The notes: generated by a model from the letters alone, not told the origin. Positions 1-6,115 are shown, numbered from the stretch's first letter. The stretch: 9,818 nucleotides of DNA from Vulcanisaeta sp. UBA163 (GCA_002496475.1 DAJV01000052.1:1-9818); one strand, 5' to 3'. Made by a program: numbers and translations.

Positions 1-36
1 TACGCATGGTTAAACTACATGCACCTGGGTTTCTAA
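1..36 (+). CDS. Possible 3' end of an upstream gene (last 11 codons)
   Basis: Frame 1 is open from the window edge to a TAA at 34-36 and would give the tail YAWLNYMHLGF. A run of six T residues follows at 47-52, as expected after the end of a crenarchaeal transcript. The fragment is too short for any family assignment, and an 11-codon open stretch is easily random. The next rightward gene has its own TATA box, which fits a preceding transcript ending here. Confidence 0.25.
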   Translation, partial: YAWLNYMHLGF

Positions 37-46
37 GGCATCCCTG

Positions 47-52
47 TTTTTT
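47..52 (+). terminator. Oligo-T termination signal
   Basis: TTTTTT lies 10 bases after the stop at 34-36 and just before the promoter of the next gene. Archaeal RNA polymerase terminates at oligo-T without needing a hairpin. The assignment depends on the upstream partial gene being real. Confidence 0.3.
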
Positions 53-73
53 CACTGGTTATTGGACAAAATG

Positions 74-81
74 TTTTTAAA
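74..81 (+). promoter_or_regulatory. TATA box of the gene at 101
   Basis: TTTTTAAA, a near-ideal crenarchaeal TATA box, is preceded by an A-rich stretch (ACAAAATG) that could act as BRE. Its centre is about 24 bases from the ATG at 101 and 36 from the ATG at 113. The box lies inside the longest open frame, which opens with TTG at 62, so that upstream start cannot be on this transcript. Confidence 0.6.
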
Positions 82-100
82 CCATAATAATGCTGTTGCC

Positions 101-502
101 ATGGAGATTGAAATGCGTGTTTATGGCATTGCAATATTCGAGGTTAATAAGGACCTCGATGTCGTTACTCTCGACCTTGAGAACTCTGGGTTGCACAAAC
201 TTGAGTACATGGAGATTGACCCGGACCTAACTGCCTATCTGGACATGGCTGAGGAGGAATTCAGTAACACACTTGGTAAATACAGGACTATTAAGGATTA
301 CGTCTTTGAGTATGAAAATGAGAGACTTGTACTCATTAGATTCTTCATGCATGGAAAACGCGTTAATAAGGTACTCCTCGTAAGTCTCAGGGCAGGCACA
401 TTAAGGGGCATAGTAAGGAGACTAGAGGGTGTTGGATGGAGTAGGTTATTCATGTTTGAAATAAAGAAATTAATGAGGAGTGTTAAGTACACTGATCACT
501 GA
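101..502 (+). CDS. Conserved-looking small acidic protein of unknown function
   Basis: I do not recognise this protein (133 aa from the ATG at 101). The open frame extends back to a TTG at 62, but a TATA box at 74-81 lies inside that extension, so the start is at 101 or at the ATG at 113 (MRVYGIAIFEVN). The first two thirds are acidic and look alpha/beta, with strands near residues 5-14 and 18-25. The last third is basic, with a probable helix or strand-helix near LRGIVRRLEG and a Lys/Arg-rich tail. There are no cysteines, no membrane segment and no signal peptide. It ends tail to tail with the kinase gene on the other strand, and the last 7 bases are shared. The own promoter, sensible composition and tight packing support a real gene; I infer no function. 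Confidence 0.65.
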   Translation: MEIEMRVYGIAIFEVNKDLDVVTLDLENSGLHKLEYMEIDPDLTAYLDMAEEEFSNTLGKYRTIKDYVFEYENERLVLIRFFMHGKRVNKVLLVSLRAGTLRGIVRRLEGVGWSRLFMFEIKKLMRSVKYTDH

Positions 503-1077
503 GTCAGGCACTCGTCCAATTCCTTACTTAGGCTAAGTACGAGGTCGGTATCCAGTTTATCAAGCCAATCAACAATGCCTATGATGGGCAAGCCAACGGT
601 TAACCGATTAACTATGTGGTTTACTACTTCATGAATGCCCTTATTCGTGGTATCAACCTCTATCACCCTGTCCCTGCCAAACACATCAATTGCCAGGCTT
701 AGTGAGGAACCTACGACTTCGGCAAGTACGTTCTCAATAATCTTACAACGAGGCCAATTCCTCCTTAGCAGCCTATTCATGACCTGCCTCGGATCAAGCC
801 TAAGTACTATGCACCAATCAATTAGTGATTTATCGATTAGGTTAATGGCGATTGTATCAATTATGTACGATCCAACACCACCTAGGTTCTCACTTATTAA
901 CTCACGCGCCTTAACCTCATTAATCACAAAATTAGTCTGCAGCTCCGGATCCCACTTGAGCACTGGCCTTATGATCTCGTTAATATCCACCACCGGCGCA
1001 TTATATGTCTTTGATAGTTCCATGGCTACCGTGGTCTTCCCAACGCCTGGAGTGCCCGTTATCACCAAACGAACCAT
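496..1077 (-). CDS. AK6/Fap7-type adenylate kinase (NMP kinase)
   Basis: This 193-aa P-loop kinase has Walker A GTPGVGKTT at residues 8-16. It is followed by the DINEI segment expected in the NMP-binding region, the LRLDP strand near 92-96, and a LID-like stretch with the K-I-x-ENV-x-AEV signature (about 112-121) typical of the AK6/Fap7 group. That group phosphorylates AMP (and often CMP/dAMP) with ATP. In archaea and eukaryotes it also acts in small-subunit ribosome maturation with protein uS11 (Rps14). Length fits the archaeal family (about 170-190 aa) with a short C-terminal extension after residue 175. The ATG at 1077 sits 11 bases after the asnS stop, so the gene is most likely read from the asnS transcript. 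Its 3' end overlaps the convergent gene by 7 bp. The AK6 assignment is firm; ribosome assembly as the main role is inferred. Confidence 0.85.
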   Translation of the reverse strand: MVRLVITGTPGVGKTTVAMELSKTYNAPVVDINEIIRPVLKWDPELQTNFVINEVKARELISENLGGVGSYIIDTIAINLIDKSLIDWCIVLRLDPRQVMNRLLRRNWPRCKIIENVLAEVVGSSLSLAIDVFGRDRVIEVDTTNKGIHEVVNHIVNRLTVGLPIIGIVDWLDKLDTDLVLSLSKELDECLTQ

Positions 1078-1088
1078 TTTTAATTACC

Positions 1089-2378
1089 CTATGGCTTAAT
1101 GCGCCTTATGTCTCGTGGGAATGGTACTGCGTCCCTAATGTGCTCAAGCCCACAGACCCACATGACCAACCTATCAATACCAAGCCCAAAACCTGCGTGC
1201 GGTACTGAACCGTACCTCCTTAGGTCTAGGTACCAATCATAGTCCTCAGGCCTCAAACCAAACCTCTTAATCTTGCTAGTCAATTCCTCGTAATCATAGA
1301 TACGCTCACCGCCACCAACGATCTCCCCGTAACCCTCAGGGGCAAGTACATCAACGCTCAGGGTTGTCTCTGGCCTGCCTGGATCATTCCTATGGTAGAA
1401 GGCCTTAACCTGCTCAGGGAAGTGGTGAAGCAGTATTGGCTTATCGAATTGCAGCGTTAGCATCCTCTCCTCATCAGCACCTATGTCATCACCCCACTTA
1501 ATGCTTACACCCTTGGACTGAAGTATATTGATGGCCTCGTCATAACTAACCCTCTGGAATGGTGGTTTAACATTCTCAAGAACCTTAATATCCCTATTCA
1601 ATAGTTTCAATTCATCCTGCCTCTCCTCAAGGACCTTGTTAATAATATACGTTATTAAGTCCTCAAGTAAGTTGAGCAGACCATCGAATTGTAACCAAGC
1701 CTCCTCAGCCTCAGCATGCCAAAACTCGGTTAAGTGCCTCCTCGTCCTTGAAGGCTCAGCCCTAAAACTGGGCGCTATGGTGTATACCTTCTCCAGGGCG
1801 TAGATTAGGACCTCTAGGTAGAATTGGGATGACTGGGTTAGGTAAACGTCTTCCCTGTCAAAGTACTTAACCGGGAATAAAGTGGAGCCGCCCTCCACGG
1901 CTGCTGACACGAACATGGGTCCCTGAACCTCATAATAACCCCTGGACCTAAAGAACTCATGTATTGCGCCAAATACGGTATGCCTAACCCTTAGCACCGC
2001 CCACATTTTCCTACTCCTAACCCAAAGGTGCCTAACGTCGAATAGGTACTCGCTGTCTGCCCTGGCGGCGTCCTCGTTTATCGGAAACGCATAACCAGTG
2101 TAGTACCAGTTAATACTCTTGACGTGGATCTCGGCACCGCCAGGAGCCCTTGGTTCCCTCTTGACCATACCAGTCAGTACCAATGACGACTCTATATTCA
2201 ACTTTGAGGCAATGCTCACCAGGTCTTGGTCGGACTTACTAATTACCGCCTGAACTATGCCGCTTCCATCCCTAACAACAAGAAATATTTTATCCCTCAA
2301 TTCCCTCTTCCTATAGACCCAGCCTCTCACGGTAACCTCTGTTCCCTCGCTAAGGCTGAAAACATCCCTTATACTCAT
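1089..2378 (-). CDS. asnS: Asparaginyl-tRNA synthetase
   Basis: This 429-aa class IIb synthetase charges tRNA-Asn with asparagine using ATP in the cytoplasm. The N-terminal OB-fold that binds the anticodon covers about residues 15-95 (TVRGWVYRKREL, FLVVRDGSG). The catalytic domain carries the AsnRS-type segment AVEGGSTLFPVKYF (160-173), motif 2 FRAEPSRTRRHLTEFW (205-220), the GEIVGGGERI stretch (351-360) and motif 3 GFGLGIDRL (396-404). The SRTRRHLTEFW form and EGGSTLFP point to AsnRS rather than AspRS. The OB domain separates it from the archaeal asparagine synthetase-like paralogue (AS-AR), which lacks it. The start is ATG at 2378. A TATA-like box at 2432-2439 would give a leader of about 30 bases containing AGGTAATAAGGTA just before the ATG. 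The kinase gene follows after 11 bases. Confidence 0.95.
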   Translation of the reverse strand: MSIRDVFSLSEGTEVTVRGWVYRKRELRDKIFLVVRDGSGIVQAVISKSDQDLVSIASKLNIESSLVLTGMVKREPRAPGGAEIHVKSINWYYTGYAFPINEDAARADSEYLFDVRHLWVRSRKMWAVLRVRHTVFGAIHEFFRSRGYYEVQGPMFVSAAVEGGSTLFPVKYFDREDVYLTQSSQFYLEVLIYALEKVYTIAPSFRAEPSRTRRHLTEFWHAEAEEAWLQFDGLLNLLEDLITYIINKVLEERQDELKLLNRDIKVLENVKPPFQRVSYDEAINILQSKGVSIKWGDDIGADEERMLTLQFDKPILLHHFPEQVKAFYHRNDPGRPETTLSVDVLAPEGYGEIVGGGERIYDYEELTSKIKRFGLRPEDYDWYLDLRRYGSVPHAGFGLGIDRLVMWVCGLEHIRDAVPFPRDIRRIKP

Positions 2379-2431
2379 TACCTTATTACCTATTAAAATA
2401 GGTCACGGGTACCTTTGTAGGAAGGTATCAG

Positions 2432-2439
2432 TTATAAAA
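2432..2439 (-). promoter_or_regulatory. Probable TATA box of asnS
   Basis: On the minus strand this reads TTTTATAA, about 58 bases before the asnS ATG, and predicts initiation near 2410 with a 30-base leader. A second AT-rich box at 2391-2400 (TATTTTAATA) is only about 18 bases from the ATG, too close for normal TATA spacing unless translation starts further in. I favour the distal box, but the two cannot be told apart by eye. Confidence 0.4.
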
Positions 2440-2446
2440 CTTACCT

Positions 2447-2779
2447 TTATGGTTGCTGCTCGACCGACCTCGAGGAGTAAATAGCGTGAACCACCAGTTT
2501 CTCGCCGTCCTTGGGGCACGTATCCTCAACAACCTTACCAACATAATCCCCAACCCTAAATGATATAACCTTTGAATAGCCACAGCGGGGACACATCAAT
2601 ACCTCAAGCTCACTGGCGGTAGACGCCGGTGAACCCTTCAATTCAGTCTCTTCCCTAGTTTGCGAAAGCATTTCCTTAATCACCCTGTAGTACCTGGTGT
2701 TCATTATTATACCTATCAGTAGTGCAACTACGAGGATTACTAACCCCACCACCGTTATGTAGTAGTACTCGAAACTCAC
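2447..2779 (-). CDS. Membrane-anchored zinc-ribbon-like protein, unknown function
   Basis: This 110-aa protein has one strong membrane helix near the N-terminus (about residues 8-27, rich in V, L and I), then a basic stretch and a charged linker (30-58). The C-terminal module is zinc-ribbon-like, with CPRCGYSK at 63-70 and CPKDGEKL at 88-95. Only three cysteines are present (63, 66, 88). The position where the fourth would fall is Asp91, with His98 as another possible ligand, so metal binding is plausible but not shown. Arg/Lys residues after the helix suggest that the ribbon faces the cytoplasm. The start is a GTG at 2779, chosen because a TATA box centred 26 bases upstream predicts a leaderless message beginning there. 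It lies between a DUF1512-like membrane protein and asnS, both on the same strand. I cannot name a family. Confidence 0.75.
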   Translation of the reverse strand: MSFEYYYITVVGLVILVVALLIGIIMNTRYYRVIKEMLSQTREETELKGSPASTASELEVLMCPRCGYSKVISFRVGDYVGKVVEDTCPKDGEKLVVHAIYSSRSVEQQP

Positions 2780-2800
2780 CGCAACAATAGGTATTAAGTA

Positions 2801-2810
2801 TTTAAATAAA
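2801..2810 (-). promoter_or_regulatory. TATA box of the zinc-ribbon-like membrane protein gene
   Basis: TTTATTTAAA on the minus strand is centred 26 bases before the GTG at 2779. This is exact leaderless spacing and fixes the GTG as start. The box occupies the 38-base gap after the DUF1512-like gene, so the downstream gene has its own promoter. Confidence 0.65.
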
Positions 2811-2817
2811 TTACTAA

Positions 2818-4005
2818 CTATTGGGCGACCCCACCCGTGTTGCCAACACCAATCAGTATTATCTCCTCGCCCTCCCTGACGCTCTCCCTAATGACCCTCT
2901 TGATCCTCTCCACGGCATCATTTACGGCATTCTCCACGTCCTTAGTCATCGCCGATAACGCCTCGGGTAACCCCATCTTTATTAATATGGCGTAGAGGGG
3001 TATGTCATACTTGCTGGCTGTTCTCTCGATATTAAACCTCTCAACACCAATACCACCCATGGCAACGCCTATACCCTCTGCAATGGAGCCTGTCTTCTCA
3101 CCCTCAAGCTTCAGCGCCGCATCCACGGTAATTATTAACCTAGGCCTAACCCCAACCCTCTCCACTAGGTATGTTATTCCATCATCAAGGCTACCGACAG
3201 TTCCCCCAGGACCCCTAGCCTTAATGACGTATACCCTCCTACCCTCAAGGTTGCAAAGGCCTATGTAGGTATCTCTAACGTTGTGCGTTATCTCGGAAGC
3301 ACCGGGGCAACTCCTCATGAACCTATATACGGTTAGGGGACCGGCTGCGTCGCCGACCGGTTGCCCCTTTAGGAAAGTGGTTATTGCCCCATTGAGCGCG
3401 TTTACGTACTCCTTAATAATCGGTAACAACATGTAGACCTGGAGCATTAGGTATGGATTCTTGTACTTATTGCTTAACTTATAGTAGTGCATAATTACCT
3501 TATATATGTAGTTTAATTCCCTTAGGCCATCGACAGCATCAACCACATTCTGAACCAAGGGCCTATCAACACTCGGCAATAACGTCTTTATCGAACTCTC
3601 CAGTTTCTCATTATAAGTCGTCACCAACAACTTAAGCGTCCTCATAAGCCCAGTGGGCTCCGCATTAACGGGCTCTATTACCACAAACTCCATCAACTCC
3701 TGAACAATCTTCTCAATATTACCCCTATTTATTGACTGGGGTGAACCGTTTGACTTCAGTAGTTGATCAATGTGGTTAATAACCAGGTTAACATTGTTGG
3801 TTATTAACCTGCTTAGGCTGGTGAGGAAATTACCCACACTGTATGAGAACCACATTATTGACATGTAATTCTGGAAGTAGGGCGTGAGGAATAGTATTAG
3901 TATTACGATCCAGAGTATCGTGGAAATCAAATTCCAAAAACTACCTTGGCTACCTCCCAATCCAGTCTGCAGTAGTATTTGTTGTAAAACTACGAGTACC
4001 TCCAT
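2818..4005 (-). CDS. DUF1512-like archaeal membrane-associated protein
   Basis: The protein is 395 aa from the ATG at 4005 (a TTG directly before it is also in frame); residue positions here count from that TTG. It matches from memory the archaeal DUF1512 family (about 370 aa), whose function is unknown. A hydrophobic helix at about 25-43 is followed by an aromatic, probably membrane-hugging segment (45-62), then a long helical region (65-215). The C-terminal part (about 225-396) looks alpha/beta and holds glycine-rich motifs GPGGTVGSLDDG (266-277), GIGVAMGGIGVE (312-323) and NTGGV (390-394). These motifs could form a ligand-binding site, which is inference. There are two cysteines (234, 252). 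A TATA box centred about 28 bases upstream supports 4005 or 4008 as start. The gene heads the leftward cluster with the zinc-ribbon-like gene, asnS and the AK6 kinase, and faces away from the radical SAM gene. Confidence 0.75.
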   Translation of the reverse strand: MEVLVVLQQILLQTGLGGSQGSFWNLISTILWIVILILFLTPYFQNYMSIMWFSYSVGNFLTSLSRLITNNVNLVINHIDQLLKSNGSPQSINRGNIEKIVQELMEFVVIEPVNAEPTGLMRTLKLLVTTYNEKLESSIKTLLPSVDRPLVQNVVDAVDGLRELNYIYKVIMHYYKLSNKYKNPYLMLQVYMLLPIIKEYVNALNGAITTFLKGQPVGDAAGPLTVYRFMRSCPGASEITHNVRDTYIGLCNLEGRRVYVIKARGPGGTVGSLDDGITYLVERVGVRPRLIITVDAALKLEGEKTGSIAEGIGVAMGGIGVERFNIERTASKYDIPLYAILIKMGLPEALSAMTKDVENAVNDAVERIKRVIRESVREGEEIILIGVGNTGGVAQ

Positions 4006-4029
4006 CAATTAACAAAGGCAGGGACTAGC

Positions 4030-4037
4030 TTTAAAAA
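4030..4037. promoter_or_regulatory. Shared TATA box of a divergent gene pair
   Basis: TTTAAAAA on the plus strand (TTTTTAAA on the minus strand) is the only good TATA box in the 72 bases between the ATGs at 4005 and 4078. Leftward it is centred 25-28 bases from the TTG/ATG at 4008/4005, giving a leaderless message. Rightward it predicts initiation near 4059, about 18 bases before the ATG at 4078. A near-symmetric box can in principle serve both directions, with orientation set by flanking BRE bases. Confidence 0.55.
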
Positions 4038-4066
4038 CATTCTGAGCATGGTTAGGCATCAATACC

Positions 4067-4070
4067 GGTG
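4067..4070 (+). promoter_or_regulatory. Shine-Dalgarno GGTG that decides the radical SAM start
   Basis: GGTG, complementary to the CACC in the 16S 3' end, lies 7 bases before the ATG at 4078. This favours that ATG over the in-frame ATG at 4048, which sits only about 15 bases from the TATA centre. It is one of the few ribosome-binding sites visible in a window dominated by leaderless starts. Confidence 0.5.
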
Positions 4071-4077
4071 TGCATTA

Positions 4078-5139
4078 ATGCTATGGTTAGTATTCACAAC
4101 GGGTGCCTGTAACCTAAGGTGTACATACTGCGGAGGATCGTTTGAACCCCACGTAGTTCCCTGGAGAACGACCTATAATATTAATAAACTGAGGCAATTA
4201 TTAGAGGGCGATAGGGACGCTGCAGTGATATTCTACGGCGGTGAACCACTCCTTAACCCAGGCTTTATAATGAGGATCATGGACAACATAAAGGCGAAAC
4301 GCTTTGGAATACAAACCAACGGCACCCTAGCCAACCTATTACCAAGGGACTACTGGAGAAGAATGGATGTTGTATTATTATCCATTGATGGTAGAGAGAA
4401 TGTAACCGACGCAAACAGGGGTAGGGGCGTCTATAGGACCGTGGTCAAGACCCTCAATTACCTAAGGAGCATCGGGGTTAGGAGGATCATTGCTAGGATG
4501 ACCGTTACAGAATTAACGGATATCTATGAAGACGTGACCCACCTACTAAGCATAGGCTTCGATTACGTTCACTGGCAACTAAATGTCATATGGACGGACA
4601 AGTGGGACGTAAAAACCTGGGCAGACAACAATTACCTACCAGGGATTAGGAAATTAGTGGATTTATTCCTAAAAAGGGCTGAGAAAGGCATAGTACTGGG
4701 TATAGTACCAATACTAGGCGTATTAAGCGCATACCTATTCAAGCCATATGAGGGGCCACCCTGCGGCGCCGGATATAGGGCAGTCTCCGTGTCGACAGAC
4801 GGTAGGGTACTGGCATGCCCAATAGCCGTTAGGGAGGAGTGGGCGGTTCTCGGTAATGTGGACAATGGGTTTAAACTAATGAACATAAGACTACCTGAAA
4901 GATGCATGAAGTGCGAGCTCAGGCCCTACTGCGGTGGTAGGTGCCTATACGCTTTAATGGAGGGCGAGAAGTACTGGGGTAAGGACGGCGTTGAGGTTGT
5001 GGATTATATAACGAAGGAAACCATAAAATCAATACTAACGATAGCACCTCGGATCAAGGAACTAATGAATAAAGGCATCATTAGGGATCATGAAATAATG
5101 TACGACCCAGTACTGGACTCGACAGAAGTAATACCGTGA
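4078..5139 (+). CDS. Radical SAM/SPASM protein, AF1577-type putative peptide-modifying enzyme
   Basis: This 353-aa protein carries the radical SAM cluster site CNLRCTYC (Cys 11, 15, 18), the SAM-binding YGGEP (53-57), and the conserved IQTNG and LSIDG strands. The C-terminal SPASM-like pattern is C229-x12-G-x4-C247, then C276-x2-C279-x5-C285-x3-C289, ligands for auxiliary iron-sulfur clusters. The overall pattern, including IIARMTVTE, VHWQL and an end in EVIP, matches from memory the archaeal AF1577 family (TIGR04084), annotated as putative peptide-modifying enzymes; no substrate is known to me. No cysteine occurs after C289, so the usual seventh SPASM cysteine is absent. I start at 4078 because family members begin a few residues before the CxxxCxxC motif and GGTG precedes it; an ATG at 4048 would add 10 residues. 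A tRNA gene follows 51 bases downstream, and I see no precursor peptide nearby. Confidence 0.85.
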   Translation: MLWLVFTTGACNLRCTYCGGSFEPHVVPWRTTYNINKLRQLLEGDRDAAVIFYGGEPLLNPGFIMRIMDNIKAKRFGIQTNGTLANLLPRDYWRRMDVVLLSIDGRENVTDANRGRGVYRTVVKTLNYLRSIGVRRIIARMTVTELTDIYEDVTHLLSIGFDYVHWQLNVIWTDKWDVKTWADNNYLPGIRKLVDLFLKRAEKGIVLGIVPILGVLSAYLFKPYEGPPCGAGYRAVSVSTDGRVLACPIAVREEWAVLGNVDNGFKLMNIRLPERCMKCELRPYCGGRCLYALMEGEKYWGKDGVEVVDYITKETIKSILTIAPRIKELMNKGIIRDHEIMYDPVLDSTEVIP

Positions 5140-5155
5140 GTTACCAAGCACACCT

Positions 5156-5166
5156 AAAAAATAAAA
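5156..5166 (+). promoter_or_regulatory. TATA box of the tRNA-Arg gene
   Basis: AAAAAATAAAA is centred about 30 bases before the mature 5' end of the tRNA, which predicts a leader of only a few bases. It lies just after the radical SAM stop, so the tRNA is probably transcribed on its own. Confidence 0.5.
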
Positions 5167-5190
5167 GGGTGATTAAGGAAATAAGGGATC

Positions 5191-5267
5191 GGCCCCGTAG
5201 CTCAGCAAGGAAGAGCGGCGGCCTTCGGAGCCGTAGGTCGTGGGTTCAAATCCCACCGGGGCCGCCA
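5191..5267 (+). tRNA. tRNA-Arg, anticodon UCG, encoded CCA
   Basis: The full cloverleaf can be drawn. The 7-bp acceptor stem is GGCCCCG (5191-5197) with CGGGGCC (5257-5263), discriminator G5264 and encoded CCA 5265-5267. The D stem is GCTC/GAGC (5200-5203, 5213-5216). The anticodon stem is GCGGC/GCCGT (5218-5222, 5230-5234) with one G-U pair, and its loop CTTCGGA (5223-5229) places TCG at 34-36. The T arm is GTGGG/CCCAC around TTCAAAT. An A follows G18G19 in the D loop, consistent with the A20 arginine identity element. It reads CGA codons. No intron is present at the canonical site or elsewhere. Confidence 0.95.
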
Positions 5268-5393
5268 GTTTCCTGTTCAATCCCTACATGCTTCGTAACC
5301 GTGACTATTTTTCATACCCGTTGGTGATTATTTTCATAAGCCCTATAAGTATGATTTAGTGAGTAGTATTGTGAGGAGCGAGGGTGTGACTGA
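5268..5393. other. Intergenic stretch between tRNA-Arg and the Nudix gene
   Basis: These 126 bases hold no plausible gene. They contain two T runs (5308-5312, 5331-5334) usable as tRNA terminators, some AT-rich bases around 5341-5357, and no duplicate of the tRNA 3' end that would mark an integrated element. Weak C/D-box-like words near the right end do not combine into an sRNA. Confidence 0.5.
5308..5312 (+). terminator. Oligo-T terminator after tRNA-Arg
   Basis: TTTTT lies 40 bases after the CCA end, with a second TTTT at 5331-5334. Oligo-T alone is sufficient for archaeal termination. No stable hairpin is visible. Confidence 0.35.
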
Positions 5394-5882
5394 TTAGGCG
5401 CCCTTGATCAATTCGAAGACCTGCCCACTAATTAATTTCCAATTACCAAAGTTAAACCTTGCATAAACCCTCTTGCCACCCAATACCTTGGGCAGCCACA
5501 TCATGTCATCACTCCACATGTTGTCATATGGAACCTCATTAATACTAAACCAAATGGGTTTAGCCTCCTCGGACTCCCTAGGCACACCACTGAAGTCGTG
5601 GGCTAGGAAGACGTGGACGAAGTGCACGGACTCAACCCTACTATTGCCCTCATAATTCCAAAATTCCAAGATACCCATCCACTCTAGGTCCCTGGGCTCT
5701 ATACCTACCTCCTCCCTGCATTCCCTAATTGCAGCCGGGACCACGTCCTCGCCCTCCTCAACCTTACCACCAACTCCATTATAGTAACCGGCACCGAGTC
5801 CACGCTTCTTCCTTATTAGTAGGACTTTGCCGTCCCTGACCACGTAGACCAGGGTCTCTATGAATATCATCACTCGACTCAT
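5394..5882 (-). CDS. MTH1-like Nudix hydrolase (probable oxidised purine nucleotide diphosphatase)
   Basis: This 162-aa protein has a perfect Nudix box GX5EX7REUXEEXGU at residues 39-61 (G39, E45, R53, E54, E57, E58, G60), the Mg-binding helix that hydrolyses nucleoside diphosphates linked to another group. Outside the box it resembles mammalian MTH1/NUDT1. GLGAGYYNGVGGK parallels the MTH1 GFGAGRWNGFGGK, so Asn35 equals MTH1 Asn33. MWSDD (122-126) parallels MWPDD, which holds the base-reading Trp117, Asp119 and Asp120. Cleaning of 8-oxo-dGTP or 2-OH-dATP from the nucleotide pool is therefore the likely job; substrate choice is inference. Start alternatives are ATG 5882, GTG 5873 and ATG 5870. 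Two possible TATA boxes (5894-5901, about 5904-5912) point to 5870 and 5882 respectively, and MTH1 alignment does not decide. Confidence 0.88.
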   Translation of the reverse strand: MSRVMIFIETLVYVVRDGKVLLIRKKRGLGAGYYNGVGGKVEEGEDVVPAAIRECREEVGIEPRDLEWMGILEFWNYEGNSRVESVHFVHVFLAHDFSGVPRESEEAKPIWFSINEVPYDNMWSDDMMWLPKVLGGKRVYARFNFGNWKLISGQVFELIKGA

Positions 5883-5893
5883 GCAGTGTCTAG

Positions 5894-5901
5894 AAATTAA
5901 G
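5894..5901 (-). promoter_or_regulatory. Possible TATA box of the Nudix gene
   Basis: CTTAATTT on the minus strand is centred 28 bases from the ATG at 5870. A second AT-rich word just upstream (TTAGTTAAT, about 5904-5912) is 26 bases from the ATG at 5882. Either indicates that the Nudix gene is not dependent on the upstream segment for transcription. Confidence 0.35.
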
Positions 5902-6115
5902 GATTAACTAATACCGTTTCTCCCTGGGTGTTCATTTCAGTCGCTTCATGTTGTTTCGTGGTCATGCCTAGGGAGTTCCACCTCACCCTTGCCGGCAGGA
6001 TCTCCATGGGTTCATGAATGGCGTTCGACTTGAACGGCGCACGGGTCACATCTAGCTGGCTAGGGGCTTGGAGCATTGCTCTCATCACCCCACCGGGCTC
6101 CTTAGACAAACCCAC
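5897..6115 (-). CDS. Small unrecognised ORF (72-79 codons); coding status uncertain
   Basis: The frame runs without a stop from an ATG at 6136 to a TAA at 5897, filling the gap between the MFS and Nudix genes. A TATA box (6135-6142) overlaps that ATG, so if it is used the start would be the GTG at 6113-6115, about 24 bases from the box centre, giving 72 aa. The product is soluble, has no cysteine, and is unusually rich in Met, Thr, Gln, Asn and Pro with little Ile, Lys or Asp, which is odd for a hyperthermophile protein. It uses CGT for arginine beside AGA and AGG, while neighbours favour AGG. I recognise no domain. GC is about 56% by hand count over 200 bases, not extreme. It could be a real small gene, a decayed fragment, or an RNA gene whose open frame is fortuitous. 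Confidence 0.4.
   Translation of the reverse strand: MGLSKEPGGVMRAMLQAPSQLDVTRAPFKSNAIHEPMEILPARVRWNSLGMTTKQHEATEMNTQGETVLVNP

Noticed and set aside
635..1099. Rightward open frame of 154 codons opposite the kinase gene
   Set aside because: It is the complement of a well-supported P-loop kinase; its Ser/Leu-rich composition is an antisense artefact.
1089..2378. Aspartyl-tRNA synthetase instead of AsnRS
   Set aside because: EGGSTLFPVKYF and SRTRRHLTEFW are AsnRS-type signatures; AspRS would show a different motif 2 loop.
5136..5327. Rightward open frame of 63 codons starting at the radical SAM stop
   Set aside because: It runs straight through the tRNA-Arg gene, and its protein reflects tRNA stem sequence.
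5191..5393. tRNA gene as an integration site for a mobile element
   Set aside because: I found no second copy of the tRNA 3' end and no integrase in the window; the gene to the right is a housekeeping-type Nudix enzyme.
5868..5874. GTGATGA C-box-like words at the starts of the Nudix gene, rtcA (8491-8497) and inside the small ORF (about 6080-6086) on the minus strand
   Set aside because: None has D, C' and D' boxes at proper spacing, so no C/D box sRNA can be built; two of the three simply reflect GTG-ATG near a start.
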